Assembly: GCF_018780565.1 (NCBI RefSeq)
Contig: NZ_JADMJN010000005.1
Coordinates: forward strand, 434,001 to 498,000
Source of the DNA: Rhodoferax sp.
Lineage (GTDB): Bacteria > Pseudomonadota > Gammaproteobacteria > Burkholderiales > Burkholderiaceae_C
DNA: 64,000 nt
Reading direction: 5' to 3'
Under the pieces are notes generated by a model. It saw only the letters and a list, made by a program, of their open reading frames with translations. It ran no database searches and had not been told where the DNA came from. Position 1 is the stretch's first letter. Each line of letters starts with the position of its first letter. Below, one piece after another: positions 8,977 through 18,900 of this stretch. Position numbers and translations under genes: made by a program.

Positions 8977-9767
8977 TGCGAGACCTCTTTGAACAAGGCA
9001 TCAAAGTTACGGCTGGTTATTTCGGCGATTTCCGTCACAGAGCATTGACGGAGTTCAGCCAGACAGGCTGCTACGTAAGGCACATACGAAGGATTGTTGG
9101 TTTTTCCTCGGTAAGGAACTGGTGCAAGGTAAGGGCTGTCGGTCTCAATCAGAATGCGGTCAAGCGGCACAAACGCAGCCACGTCGCGCAGATCCTGGGC
9201 GCTTTTGAAGGTCAGGATGCCCGAAAAGGAAATGTAAAAACCCAGATCCAGGGCCTGGCGTGCAACCTGGGCGGTTTCAGTGAAGCAGTGAAAAACGCCG
9301 CCGGCACTGCCTGGCGAGCCGTCTTCACCCTCTTCCTGCAGAATCGCCAGGGTATCGTCGGAAGCGCTGCGGGTATGGATCACCAAGGGCAGCTTGAGCT
9401 GACGCGCCGCACGAATATGGGTGCGAAAACGATCCCGCTGCCAGGCCATGTCGGCAATGTTGCGCCCGCCCAGACGGTAGTAGTCGAGTCCGGTTTCGCC
9501 AATGCCGACCACCTTTGGCATCCGGCCCAGGGTCAAGAGGTCTTCCAGGCTGGGCTCCTGGACGTCTTCGTTGTCAGGATGCACCCCTACCGTAGCCCAA
9601 AAATTGTCGTACTGGGCAGCCAACCCCTGCACCGCCGAAAACTCTTCCAGCGTCGTGCAAATGCACAAAGCACGGTCGACCTGGGCCTCGGTCATGGCCT
9701 GCCGGATCGCGGGCATTTGGGCGGCGAGCTCAGGAAAAGTCAGATGGCAGTGCGAATCGGTGAACAT
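8973..9767 (-). CDS. TatD-family metal-dependent hydrolase / DNase
   Basis: This 264-residue cytoplasmic protein has a TIM-barrel amidohydrolase fold with two-metal DNase or 3'-5' exonuclease activity in characterised homologues. It begins MFTDSHCHLTF, the D-x-H-x-H metal motif. Further signatures are VGVHPD, VGIGETGLDYYR, LPLVIHTRSA, VFHCFTE and ILIETDSPYLAP, covering the remaining metal ligands (Glu, His, His, Asp). The length is normal. It is the YcfH-type member, because it sits directly downstream of pilZ-holB-tmk, the order seen in many proteobacteria. Confidence 0.93.
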   Translation of the reverse strand: MFTDSHCHLTFPELAAQMPAIRQAMTEAQVDRALCICTTLEEFSAVQGLAAQYDNFWATVGVHPDNEDVQEPSLEDLLTLGRMPKVVGIGETGLDYYRLGGRNIADMAWQRDRFRTHIRAARQLKLPLVIHTRSASDDTLAILQEEGEDGSPGSAGGVFHCFTETAQVARQALDLGFYISFSGILTFKSAQDLRDVAAFVPLDRILIETDSPYLAPVPYRGKTNNPSYVPYVAACLAELRQCSVTEIAEITSRNFDALFKEVSQ

Positions 9768-9814
9768 GGAGGGTCAGGTAAGCGAAACCGCCTGGTCGCC
9801 AACGGGCGAGAAGC

Positions 9815-10177
9815 TCAGATGGTCTGCGTGGGTCGATCGGATGCCATGTGTCCGCCCAAAATCTCTTCAATCTTGAGTTTGAGCGCTCGGGATTTTTCGT
9901 CCTTCGGGAAAAGAATTCCTACCCCCTGGGTTCGATTGCTGGCAGCCTTGGCCGGCGTGACCCATGCCACTTTTCCGGCCACCGGGTAGCGCTGGGGATC
10001 TTCTGGCAAGGAAAGCAACACGTACAGATCATCGCCCAGTTTGTATTCCCGGGAGGTTGGAATAAAGATGCCACCTTCAGAAAACAGCGGAATATACGCT
10101 GCATACAAGGCAGCCTTTTCCTTGATCGCCAATTGAATGACGCTCGGGCGAGGCGTGGGAGGAGAGGAATTGCTCAT
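9815..10177 (-). CDS. pilZ: PilZ-domain protein (type IV pilus biogenesis type)
   Basis: A 120-residue PilZ-fold protein. It has FSEGGIFIPTSREYKLGDD and V-A-W-V-TP strands, like the original pilus-biogenesis PilZ. It lacks the RxxxR and D/NxSxxG residues needed for direct c-di-GMP binding, which is normal for this subgroup. It works with FimX and PilB-type ATPases to control pilus assembly. It lies 9 bp downstream of holB and 47 bp upstream of tatD in the same operon. An AGGAGAGG ribosome site precedes the ATG. Confidence 0.88.
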   Translation of the reverse strand: MSNSSPPTPRPSVIQLAIKEKAALYAAYIPLFSEGGIFIPTSREYKLGDDLYVLLSLPEDPQRYPVAGKVAWVTPAKAASNRTQGVGILFPKDEKSRALKLKIEEILGGHMASDRPTQTI

Positions 10178-10186
10178 AAGCCGTAT

Positions 10187-11188
10187 CTAATGTCTTGAGT
10201 TTAGGGCGTTTTGGGCCTGACTCACAAGTGTTTCCAGCATCAGTCCCGCATTAAAAGGATGTTCCACCGTTCGGCTTGCCTCGGCCAGGGCTTTGCTCCA
10301 GGTGGTCAATCGGCTGATGGAGCTGCCTGCGGGAAGATCAGCAGCCGCAAAAAACCGGGGACTGGCACCGCTCTGAACGGCCAGCAGGTCATGACACAGT
10401 TTGTGCAAAGCGTCCACCACCTGCGCCGGTGACCAGTCCTTGAACACGCCCACATCACCGCGCGCCACGGCTTTGGGCAGGGCAACCCAGGTTTGCGGAT
10501 CAAGGCCTGAGCGGCAATACATCAAAGCGTCCTCCGGCCGTCCACCCGCCGCACGCAGCATGACTGAGGCCACCGCAGGCGAGATGCCCTGCTCTGCCAG
10601 CCAGGCTAGCGAGGTGTCAGCATCAGGCCAGAGCATGGTGTGCCCCAGACAGCGGCTGCGGATAGTGGGCAGCAACTGATGTGCGGCTTCGCTGGCCAAC
10701 ACGAACTTCACATCGCCCGGCGGCTCCTCCAGCGTCTTGAGCAAGGCGTTGGCGGTCACGTTGTTCATGCGCTCGGCGGGAAACACCAGCACCGCCTTGC
10801 CTCGCCCCCTGGCGCTGGTTCGCTGGGAAAACTCGACGGCGTCGCGCATGGCATCCACGCGGATTTCCTTGCTGGCCTTGCGCTTTTTGTCGTCGATGTC
10901 GGACTGCGCCTTTTCACTCAAGGGCCAGCCCAGCTCCAGCATTGTTGTCTCGGGCATCAGCACGCACAGATCTGCATGGGTGCGCACATCGATCGCGTGG
11001 CAACTGCCACAGCTTGCGCAGGCCCCTGCTGCGGTGGGAGCCTCGCAAAGCCAGGCCCGGGCCAGTGCCAGCGCCAGACCATACTGACCCAGTCCAGACG
11101 GCCCGGCTAGCAGCCAGGCATGGCCACGCTGTGCAAGAAGCTGCCTGGCCTGCGTTGCAATCCACGGTGCCACGGCGGGGACGGTCAT
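10187..11188 (-). CDS. holB: DNA polymerase III subunit delta'
   Basis: A clamp-loader subunit of the replicative polymerase, about 333 residues. The start is ATG 11188, which overlaps the tmk stop as ATGA; an upstream start would run into tmk. The AAA+ fold lacks a normal P-loop lysine (GPSGLGQYG), as expected of delta', which does not hydrolyse ATP. Four cysteines at the start of the zinc module are visible (LCE, then CASCGSC). The [11 protein letters not shown] and TIRSRC motifs of the clamp-loader family are present. Codon use and context agree with an essential housekeeping gene. Confidence 0.92.
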   Translation of the reverse strand: MTVPAVAPWIATQARQLLAQRGHAWLLAGPSGLGQYGLALALARAWLCEAPTAAGACASCGSCHAIDVRTHADLCVLMPETTMLELGWPLSEKAQSDIDDKKRKASKEIRVDAMRDAVEFSQRTSARGRGKAVLVFPAERMNNVTANALLKTLEEPPGDVKFVLASEAAHQLLPTIRSRCLGHTMLWPDADTSLAWLAEQGISPAVASVMLRAAGGRPEDALMYCRSGLDPQTWVALPKAVARGDVGVFKDWSPAQVVDALHKLCHDLLAVQSGASPRFFAAADLPAGSSISRLTTWSKALAEASRTVEHPFNAGLMLETLVSQAQNALNSRH

Positions 11189-11832
11189 GCGAGCCAACCC
11201 CTGCGCCGGACCGCCTGCAACACGTCCAGCCAAACGGCCTCGCGCGTGCTGTCCGCATTGATGCGGGCAAACCGATGGGGAAAAGCCAGCATGCGTTGCC
11301 TGTAGCCGTCCGACACGCGCCTGAAAAACTCGACCGGCTGTGCCTCGAATTTGTCGGGAACGCGGGCGCCTGCCAGACGCTGGGCCGCAATTTCAGCCGG
11401 TAAATCAAACCACACTGTCAAGTCGGGTTGCCGAACAAAATTGGCATCAATCCCCCGTGTGCCTTGCACCCATTGCTCTAAAATTGATAGCATTTCATGA
11501 TCAAACCCACGCCCACCACCCTGGTAGGCAAAGGTGGCATCGGTAAATCGGTCGCACAAAACAACGTCGCCGCGAGCCAGCGCGGGTTCAATCAGCTGCT
11601 GCAAATGATCTCGCCGGGCAGCAAACACCAGCAGGGCTTCTGTCATGGCGTCCATGGCGTCGTTCAACACCATCGTGCGCAGCTTTTCCGCCAGGGGCGT
11701 TCCGCCGGGTTCCCGGGTCAGGGTCACAGCCCTGCCCTGCGTCCGAAACGCCTGCGCCAGGCCGTCGATGTGGGTCGATTTGCCTGCGCCATCAATGCCC
11801 TCGAAACTGATAAAGAGACCGCCTGTTGTCAT
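11185..11832 (-). CDS. tmk: Thymidylate kinase
   Basis: dTMP kinase, 215 residues, making dTDP for DNA synthesis. The P-loop [11 protein letters not shown] lies at about residues 9-19, followed by the DR(Y/F) substrate motif as [17 protein letters not shown] and by [15 protein letters not shown]. It is placed between mltG (18 bp) and holB (4-bp overlap), the standard proteobacterial arrangement. Codons within 11475-11492 resemble one arm pair of the short palindromic repeat family found elsewhere in this window (see repeat entry). The reading frame is intact across it. Confidence 0.95.
   Translation of the reverse strand: MTTGGLFISFEGIDGAGKSTHIDGLAQAFRTQGRAVTLTREPGGTPLAEKLRTMVLNDAMDAMTEALLVFAARRDHLQQLIEPALARGDVVLCDRFTDATFAYQGGGRGFDHEMLSILEQWVQGTRGIDANFVRQPDLTVWFDLPAEIAAQRLAGARVPDKFEAQPVEFFRRVSDGYRQRMLAFPHRFARINADSTREAVWLDVLQAVRRRGWLA
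11475..11492 (-). repeat. Degenerate short palindrome within tmk
   Basis: GCTCTAAAATTGATAGCA resembles the GCTAT(N)ATAGC palindrome seen in other copies at 13218, 30246, 39363, 58257 and 62698. It is in frame within tmk (encodes MLSILEQ). The match is short, so kinship is tentative. Confidence 0.35.
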
Positions 11833-11850
11833 ATGCCGTAGCTTGTTCTG

Positions 11851-12834
11851 TTATTGACCGCGCTGGTATTTGTTGACAGCCCGATTGTGCTCGTCCAGGC
11901 TGCTGCTGAACTGACTGCTGCCGTCACCCCGTGCCACGAAATACAGCGCCCTGGTTTGGGCCGGCTGCACCGCCGCCAACAAAGCCGATTTGCCGGGCAT
12001 CGCAATGGGGGTTGGCGGCAATCCGGCCCGGGTGTAGGTGTTCCAGGGCGTGTCGGTCTGCAGATCACGGCGTCGTAGATTGCCGTCAAACGCTTCACCG
12101 AGCCCATAGATGACGGTCGGATCGGTTTGCAGCATCATGCCGATGCGCAGTCGGTTGGAAAAAACGCCAGCAATCATGGGCCGGTCGCTGGCGCGCCCGG
12201 TTTCTTTTTCAACAATACTGGCCAGAATCAGCGCCTGTTCCGGTGTTTTCAAGGGGCTGTCGGGTTGGCGCTGGCTCCAGGCTGCTTCCAATCGCTTGTC
12301 CATGGCCCGCATGGCGCGCTTGAGCACGGCGAGATCGCTGCTGCCTTTCGCGTAGGTGTAGGTGTCGGGAAAAAAGCGCCCCTCAGGATGCACTCCTGGT
12401 CTGCCTAGCGCGGCCATGATCGCATCGGCCTTCAGCCCTTGTGTTTCGGGTTTGAGCTGCTCTGCTTTCAATAGCGCTGCACGGACCTGGACAAAGTTCC
12501 AGCCCTCTACCAGCGTAACGGCGCGCAAGGCCTCTTCGCCGCGCACCAGCTTGCGCAAAAGGCTGCGCGGGCTTGTGCCACGGCTCAGTTCATAGCTGCC
12601 GGCCTTGATCTGGCGTGAATCCCCCGACAGGCGAAACCACCAGTACAGCCAAGAAGGATCGACCTGCACGCCGGCCTCGCTGACTGCCTGGGCGATGCCG
12701 CGAGCGGAAGTGCCTGGCTCAACCGACAGGTCAACAGTCTCCGCGTTCATGGCGAGGCTCTGGTTCAGCCACCACCAGGCGCCAGCGCCCAGGAGACCCA
12801 GAAACAGAGCAAATATTGCAATAAGACGACGCAC
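11851..12834 (-). CDS. mltG: Endolytic murein transglycosylase MltG (YceG)
   Basis: A 327-residue inner-membrane protein with a GTG start, one N-terminal membrane anchor (residues 5-27) and a periplasmic YceG domain. It cleaves nascent glycan strands and terminates peptidoglycan polymerisation. Characteristic motifs include EGRFFPDTY, ILASIVEKETG (catalytic glutamate in E-K-E), RLRIGMMLQTDPTVIYG and SPWNTY-like DTPWNTYTRAGLPPTPIAMPG. It is the first gene of the operon continuing into tmk and holB, and is divergent from ygfZ. Confidence 0.95.
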   Translation of the reverse strand: MRRLIAIFALFLGLLGAGAWWWLNQSLAMNAETVDLSVEPGTSARGIAQAVSEAGVQVDPSWLYWWFRLSGDSRQIKAGSYELSRGTSPRSLLRKLVRGEEALRAVTLVEGWNFVQVRAALLKAEQLKPETQGLKADAIMAALGRPGVHPEGRFFPDTYTYAKGSSDLAVLKRAMRAMDKRLEAAWSQRQPDSPLKTPEQALILASIVEKETGRASDRPMIAGVFSNRLRIGMMLQTDPTVIYGLGEAFDGNLRRRDLQTDTPWNTYTRAGLPPTPIAMPGKSALLAAVQPAQTRALYFVARGDGSSQFSSSLDEHNRAVNKYQRGQ

Positions 12835-12881
12835 AGCCCTACAGACCTCTATGAAATTGATGGGGGATGATAATTCACGCC

Positions 12882-13799
12882 ATGAAAAACGAATTAAACG
12901 GCGTAGCGCCCTTGATTGACCTGGGCGTCATCCGCGCAGAAGGCGAAGACGCAGCCAAATTTCTTCATGGACAAATGACCCAGGATTTTTCGCTCTTGGG
13001 TCTGTCTGAAGCCCGGTTGGCGGCTTTTTGCTCGGCCAAAGGTCGCATGCAAGCCAGCTTTTACGGCTTCAAACGCAGTCACTCCGAGATTTTGCTCGTG
13101 TGCAGCAAGGACATTCTGGCACCTACCCTCAAGCGCTTGTCGATGTTTGTGATGCGCGCCAAGGCAAAGCTGACCGATGCCAGCAACGATTACGCGGTGT
13201 ACGGCCTGGCTGGGAATGCTATTGAATCAATAGCTGGAGCCCCCCCATCGGCGTGGGCCAAGGTTGATATTGGCAATGCAAACCTCATTTCCTTGTACCC
13301 TGCTGACAGCGTGCGCCGTGCGCTTTGGGTGGCCCCCGTGGCCGAGGCAGCCCCGGCAGGTGTGGCACTGAGCCTGGATACATGGGCCTGGGGCGATGTG
13401 CGCAGTGGCATTGCGATGATCACGGCGCCCATCGTGGAGGCGTTTGTGCCCCAGATGCTCAATTACGAGTCCGTGGGAGGCGTCAATTTCAAAAAAGGCT
13501 GCTATCCCGGCCAGGAAGTCGTGGCACGCAGCCAATTTCGTGGCACCCTGAAGCGTCGTGCCTACCTGGTGCACTGCGATGCTGCCTTGAAGGCTGGGGA
13601 CGAAGTGTTTCAAGCCGAAGACGGGTCGCAACCTTGCGGCACCGTGGCGCAAGCCGCCCCATCTCCGGAAGGTGGCTTTGACGCCATTGTCTCGGTTCAG
13701 GTCTCCGCAGCGCAGGCTGGTGGTCTGCATTTGGGGGCCGCCAATGGCCCTGCCATGGCTGTGACGCCAGCACCCTACCCTCTGCTGGCCGATATTTAA
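12882..13799 (+). CDS. ygfZ: tRNA-modifying / Fe-S cluster folate-binding protein YgfZ
   Basis: A GcvT-like, folate-binding protein of about 305 residues that helps Fe-S enzymes such as MiaB. Start ATG 12882 gives MKNELNGVAPLIDLG; ATG 12867, five codons earlier, is possible. The family signature K-G-C-Y-x-G-Q-E is present as KKGCYPGQEVVAR at about residue 205. The N-terminal segment DAAKFLHGQMTQDF is typical. An in-frame palindrome lies at 13218-13234. The gene is transcribed divergently from mltG with about 50 bp between them. Confidence 0.9.
   Translation: MKNELNGVAPLIDLGVIRAEGEDAAKFLHGQMTQDFSLLGLSEARLAAFCSAKGRMQASFYGFKRSHSEILLVCSKDILAPTLKRLSMFVMRAKAKLTDASNDYAVYGLAGNAIESIAGAPPSAWAKVDIGNANLISLYPADSVRRALWVAPVAEAAPAGVALSLDTWAWGDVRSGIAMITAPIVEAFVPQMLNYESVGGVNFKKGCYPGQEVVARSQFRGTLKRRAYLVHCDAALKAGDEVFQAEDGSQPCGTVAQAAPSPEGGFDAIVSVQVSAAQAGGLHLGAANGPAMAVTPAPYPLLADI
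13218..13234. repeat. Perfect short palindrome inside ygfZ
   Basis: GCTATTGAATCAATAGC has 8-bp perfect arms around one central base and is followed by TGGAGCC. It encodes AIESIAG in frame. It matches the core of the dispersed GCTAT...ATAGC repeat family in this window. Confidence 0.55.
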
Positions 13800-13806
13800 A
13801 GCTTGC

Positions 13807-14688
13807 TCAAACCAGAGAGGCTGGTAGCGGGTGGTACATCTCAATGTGCACGATACCGGCTTCTTCAAAAGGCTCGCCGCGCGGTAAAAAGCCGAGCCGG
13901 GCGTAAAAGCCCTCGGCATTGCGCTGCGCGTGCAGCATCACTTCCCGATCCCCGCGCTTTGTGGCGGCCTGCATCAAAGCCCGTAACACATCGCGGCCCA
14001 CGTTGGAGCCCCGCAACACGCGATTGACCGCCATGCGGCCAATTCGGCTGACTCCGGGCGCATATTGCAGTAAACGGCCCGTGGCCACCGCCACGCCCAG
14101 CCGGTTGCGCACCACGGCGTGCACGGCGCTCTCGTCGGCCTCGTCCCACTCCATTTCCACAGGAATGCGCTGTTCTTCAAGGAACACTTCGGTGCGCACT
14201 TGCCGCGCTTCGGGACCAAGTGCCTGCCAGCTTCCCAGCTCGATGCGAACCATGGGCTCGAAGGCTTCATAGCCCAGCATGATCTCGCGCAAAGCGGCGG
14301 GCACGGGCTTTGAAGTCTGCGTGGCCGGATCGGCAAACACGTAAACCAGCTCACAGCTGATCAAGTGCTCGTCGCCCCGAAAAATGGCGCCATGGAACAA
14401 GATGGATGAGGTGCCGATGCGGCTGCACTTGAGTGCGACATCCAGCTGGTCGTCTACCCGCGCCGAGGCGTTGTATTCGACGGTGGCTTTCTTGACATAC
14501 AAATCACCTTCCAGCAAATGCATGCTTGTTTCGTAAGGCAGGGCCAGCGCACGCCAATAGTCGGAGATGGCCGTGTCGAAATACATCAGGTAATGGGCAT
14601 TGAAGACAATTTTTTGCATATCCACTTCCGCCCAGCGCACGCGCAGGCGGTGAAAAAAGCGGAAGTCGGTTCGGCGGGTGTCAGTCAT
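13807..14688 (-). CDS. YbgC-type acyl-CoA thioesterase fused to GNAT acetyltransferase
   Basis: About 293 residues from ATG 14688; ATG 14724 would add 12 residues but leave only 18 bp to the divergent dehydrogenase. Residues about 5-135 form a hot-dog thioesterase of the 4HBT/YbgC type, with RWAEVDMQKIVFNAHYLMYF carrying the catalytic aspartate. Residues about 145-290 form a GNAT acyltransferase with GRMAVNRVLRGSNVGRDVL (acetyl-CoA pyrophosphate loop) and NAEGFYARLGFLPRGEPF. Both domains look intact, so one polypeptide has acyl-CoA hydrolase and N-acyltransferase modules. The substrates are unknown. The gene ends 7 bp from the convergent ygfZ end. Confidence 0.88.
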   Translation of the reverse strand: MTDTRRTDFRFFHRLRVRWAEVDMQKIVFNAHYLMYFDTAISDYWRALALPYETSMHLLEGDLYVKKATVEYNASARVDDQLDVALKCSRIGTSSILFHGAIFRGDEHLISCELVYVFADPATQTSKPVPAALREIMLGYEAFEPMVRIELGSWQALGPEARQVRTEVFLEEQRIPVEMEWDEADESAVHAVVRNRLGVAVATGRLLQYAPGVSRIGRMAVNRVLRGSNVGRDVLRALMQAATKRGDREVMLHAQRNAEGFYARLGFLPRGEPFEEAGIVHIEMYHPLPASLV

Positions 14689-14742
14689 GGCGATATCGGT
14701 ATTTGTTACAGTTGATGTTTTCATCGTACACCGCAAAACACC

Positions 14743-15879
14743 ATGTCCCTTATCTACTACGTGACGCAAATCCAGTTCGACTTTGGCGCCATCAAGCTGC
14801 TCAAGCAGGAATGTGAACGTGTCGGCATCACGCGCCCCCTGATCGTGACCGACCCCGGCGTCAAGGCGGTAGGCATTTTGCAAAAAGCCCTGGATGCCCT
14901 GCCGGGCATGACGGTCGCCGTGTTCGACCAGACGCCTTCCAACCCGACCGAGGCGGCAGTGCGCGCTGCGGCCGCCATGTACAAGGCCCAGGGCTGCGAC
15001 GGCCTGATTGCGGTGGGCGGTGGCTCGGCCATTGACTGCGCCAAGGGCGTGGCAATTGCCGCCACCCATGAAGGTCCTCTGACCCACTACGCCACCATAG
15101 AAGGCGGCTCACCCCGCATCACCGAGCGCGTGGCGCCCCTGATTGCCGTGCCCACGACAAGCGGCACCGGTAGCGAAGTGGCGCGTGGCGCCATCATCAT
15201 CGTCGATGACCATCGCAAACTGGGCTTTCACTCGTGGCACTTGGTACCCAAAGCTGCCATTTGCGACCCCGAACTCACACTGGGACTGCCCCCGAAGCTG
15301 ACAGCTGCCACCGGCATGGACGCCATTGCACATTGCATGGAAACCTTCATGGCGCCGTCGTTCAATCCCCCGGCGGACGGCATCGCATTGGACGGACTGA
15401 CCCGCGGCTGGGCCCACATCGAGCGCGCCACACGTGACGGTAGCGACCGCGAAGCCCGCCTGAACATGATGAGCGCTTCCATGCAGGGCGCCATGGCTTT
15501 CCAGAAGGGCCTGGGGTGCGTTCATTCGCTGAGTCACAGCCTGGGTGGTGTAGATCCCCGACTGCACCATGGCACCCTCAATGCGATGTTTCTGCCGGCA
15601 GTCATCAAGTTCAATTCCGCTGCTGAGTCGATTCAAAAAGAACAGCGCTTGCAGCGCATGGCGCACGCCATGGGTCTGAGTGCCAGCAGTGATATCCCGG
15701 AAGCCATCAAGGACATGAATGCCCGGCTGGACCTGCCCACCGGCTTGTCGGCCATGGGTGTGCAAGCGTCCCAGTTTGACCAGATCATCACGGGCGCCAT
15801 GGCGGATCATTGCCACAAGACCAATCCGCGCATTGCCACTGCGGACGAATACCGCGACATGCTGACCCAGGCTTTGTAG
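14743..15879 (+). CDS. Iron-containing alcohol dehydrogenase
   Basis: A group III, NAD(P)-dependent dehydrogenase of 378 residues. The dinucleotide-binding motif GGGSAIDCAKGVAI is at about residues 88-101, PTTSGTGSEVARGAII follows, and the metal ligands lie in AHCMETFMAP and LGCVHSLSHSLGG plus LHHGTLNAMFLP. The family reduces or oxidises short-chain alcohols or 4-hydroxybutyrate-type substrates; the actual substrate cannot be read from sequence. It is divergent from the thioesterase-acetyltransferase gene. A strong hairpin follows its stop. Confidence 0.92.
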   Translation: MSLIYYVTQIQFDFGAIKLLKQECERVGITRPLIVTDPGVKAVGILQKALDALPGMTVAVFDQTPSNPTEAAVRAAAAMYKAQGCDGLIAVGGGSAIDCAKGVAIAATHEGPLTHYATIEGGSPRITERVAPLIAVPTTSGTGSEVARGAIIIVDDHRKLGFHSWHLVPKAAICDPELTLGLPPKLTAATGMDAIAHCMETFMAPSFNPPADGIALDGLTRGWAHIERATRDGSDREARLNMMSASMQGAMAFQKGLGCVHSLSHSLGGVDPRLHHGTLNAMFLPAVIKFNSAAESIQKEQRLQRMAHAMGLSASSDIPEAIKDMNARLDLPTGLSAMGVQASQFDQIITGAMADHCHKTNPRIATADEYRDMLTQAL

Positions 15880-15884
15880 TCCCG

Positions 15885-15909
15885 CACCTCAGGGTCATGC
15901 CCTGAGGTG
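15885..15909 (+). terminator. Strong hairpin after the alcohol dehydrogenase gene
   Basis: CACCTCAGGG (15885-15894) and CCCTGAGGTG (15900-15909) pair perfectly over 10 bp with a 5-base loop, 6 bp after the stop codon. No T-run follows, so termination may be weak or the hairpin may protect mRNA. Confidence 0.5.
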
Positions 15910-15999
15910 AGAAGGACATGGCTAGCTGCCAACTGGCACCAACATTGCTAGTATGTGTTTACCGCGAGGCTCCGCCTTGCCATACATACGAGACAATCC

Positions 16000-18900
16000 A
16001 TGTCCATTCATGCCGCGCTGAACCACGTCACCCACTACAAATACGACCGACCTGTCAATCTCGGTCCGCAAGTGATTCGGCTGCGCCCGGCACCGCACTG
16101 CCGCAGCAAGATCATTTCGTATTCGCTCAAGATCGATCCAGTTGAGCACTTCATCAACTGGCAGCAAGACCCCTTTTCCAATTACCAGGGTCGATTGGTC
16201 TTTCCAAACAAGACGCGTGAATTCAAGGTCACGGTGGATCTGGTCGTCGAAATGGCGGTTTACAACCCGTTTGACTTCTTTCTCGAACCCAGTGCCGAGA
16301 AGTTTCCGTTCAAATACGAAGCCCTGCTGGCACAGGAACTGGCGCCCTACCTCGCCACTGATCACCTGACCAAGCGCCTCAAGGCCTGTCTGGCTTGCAT
16401 AGATCGCAAGAAGCGCCGCTCCATTGACTTCCTGGTGGATGTGAACCAGCTGGTGCACAAGGCGATACGCTACACCATCCGCATGGAGCCCGGCGTGCAG
16501 TCGCCGGATGAAACACTCAAGCTGGGCTCGGGTTCGTGCCGTGATTCCGCCTGGCTGATGGTGCAACTGCTGCGCCACTGCGGCCTGGCCGCTCGCTTTG
16601 TATCTGGCTACCTGATTCAGCTCAAACCCGACGTGAAATCACTGGATGGCCCCAGCGGCACTGAAGTTGATTTCACCGACCTTCACGCCTGGTGCGAGGT
16701 TTACCTGCCCGGGGCCGGGTGGGTGGGGCTGGACGCCACCTCGGGCCTGCTCGCTGGCGAAGGCCATATTCCCCTGGCCTGCACGCCCCAGCCGTCCGGT
16801 GCCGCGCCCATTGAGGGTGGCATGGACAAGTGCGAAGTCGAGTTTGAACACCACATGGCAGTGACCCGCATCTACGAGTCGCCGCGCGTCACCAAGCCTT
16901 ACACCGAAGAACAATGGGCCGAGGTAATGAAGCTCGGCGATGCGGTGGACCTGGAGCTGGAACAAGGCGATGTGCGCCTGACGATGGGTGGCGAACCCAC
17001 TTTTGTGGCGGTGGACGACCGCGATGCACCAGAATGGAACATCGATGCCCTGGGCCCTACGAAACGCGGTTTTGCCACCGCACTGGTGCATAAACTGCGT
17101 GCCGAATATGGGCAAGGCGGCTTCCTGCACTTTGGCCAAGGCAAGTGGTACCCCGGCGAGCAACTGCCGCGCTGGGCCCTGAACATTTATTGGCGCACCG
17201 ATGGCCAAGCCGTCTGGCGCAACCCGGCCTTGTTTACCGATGAACGAGCCCCCACGCACTACACCAGCGAAGACGCCAAGCGCTTTACCCAAACACTGGC
17301 CACCAAGCTGGGCGTGAGCAGTCAGTTCATGCAAAGCGCCCACGAGGACGCCTGGTACTACCTGTGGCGCGAGCGCCGTCTGCCGGTCAATGTGGACCCG
17401 TTTGACTCGAAACTGGACGATGAAATGGAGCGCGCCCGTCTGCGCCGCGTGTTTGAGCAGAAGCTCGACTCTGTGGTGGGCTATGTGTTGCCCATCAAGG
17501 TGGCCGAAGTGCGCCGCGAAGGCGCACCGGTCTGGACAACGGGTTCCTGGTTCCTGCGCGACGAGCGCATGTACCTCATGCCCGGCGATTCGCCGATGGG
17601 CCTGCGCCTGCCACTGGACTCCATACCGTGGGTCAGCGAGGCGGACTACCCCTACCTGATCGAGCAAGACCCTTCTGCCCCGCGCCCGGCATTGCCGGCA
17701 CAGACCGCGATGGCAGCGCGGTATGCGCCCTCCGCAACACCGCAATTTCAGGGTACGTCCTCATCAGCGGCGAATCCGGCTGCGACCAACGCCCAAAGCT
17801 ACGCACAGAACGAACCTGCCGACTTTGCCAGGGTGCCAGCGCGCAGCGAATCCGCTTCCTGGGTCACCCGCACCGCCTTGTGTGTCGAGGTGCGCGACCC
17901 ACGCCGCGCCAGCGGCCCCAAGGCCGAGGCGGTTGGGGAAAAGTCGGGGGTGCTCTACATCTTCATGCCCCCGCTGGAGAAACTGGAAGACTACCTTGAC
18001 CTGCTGGCAGCCATCGAGGCCACCGCCGAGGAGTTGAAGGTTCAACTGGTGCTGGAAGGCTATCCGCCCCCGCGCGACCCGCGCCTCAAGCTTTTGCAGG
18101 TCACGCCTGACCCTGGTGTGATCGAGGTCAACATCCACCCGGTCACGAACTGGAAAGAGCTCGTCTACAACACCGAGTTCCTGTACAACGCGGCATTTGA
18201 GTCACGCCTGTCCGCTGAAAAGTTCATGAAAGATGGGCGCCACACCGGCACGGGCGGAGGCAACCACTTTGTGATGGGCGGTGCCACCCCGGCAGACAGT
18301 CCGTTCTTGCGCAAGCCTGAATTGCTGGCCAGCCTGCTGCTCTATTGGCACAACCACCCCGCCCTGAGCTATCTGTTCAGCGGCATGTTTGTCGGCCCCA
18401 CCAGCCAGGCGCCACGCGTGGATGAGGCACGCAACGACCAGCTGTATGAGCTCGAAATTGCCATCGAGCAGATCTACAAGAACCGTGAGCTACACGGGCA
18501 AAGCATGCCGCCCTGGCTGGTGGACCGAACGCTGCGCAACATTTTGATCGACGCCACTGGCAACACCCACCGCAGCGAGTTTTCTATCGACAAGATGTAC
18601 TCGCCCGACTCTGCAACGGGGCGCCTTGGCTTGCTGGAACTGCGCGCCTTCGAGATGCCGCCGCACCCCCACATGAGCAGCGTGCAGCAACTTTTATTGC
18701 GCGCACTCGTGGCCCGATTTTGGAAAACACCCTACAAGGCCCCGGCGACGCGCTGGGGCACCGAGCTGCATGACCGATTCATGCTGCCCAGCTTCATCAA
18801 AATGGACTTTGATGATGTGATGCAAGACATGCGCAGCGCCGGCTACGCCTTTGATTCGAGCTGGTTTGCGCCGCACTACGAGTTCAGGTTTCCTATCGTT

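Noticed and set aside
8976..9989. Open frame of 337 codons opposite tatD
   Set aside because: The opposite strand encodes a textbook TatD and part of pilZ; the frame has no family likeness.
16639..17745. Open frame of 368 codons on the minus strand within the DUF2126 gene
   Set aside because: The composition is Arg/Gln/His-rich like other antisense frames, and the plus strand holds the conserved triad and ligase motifs.
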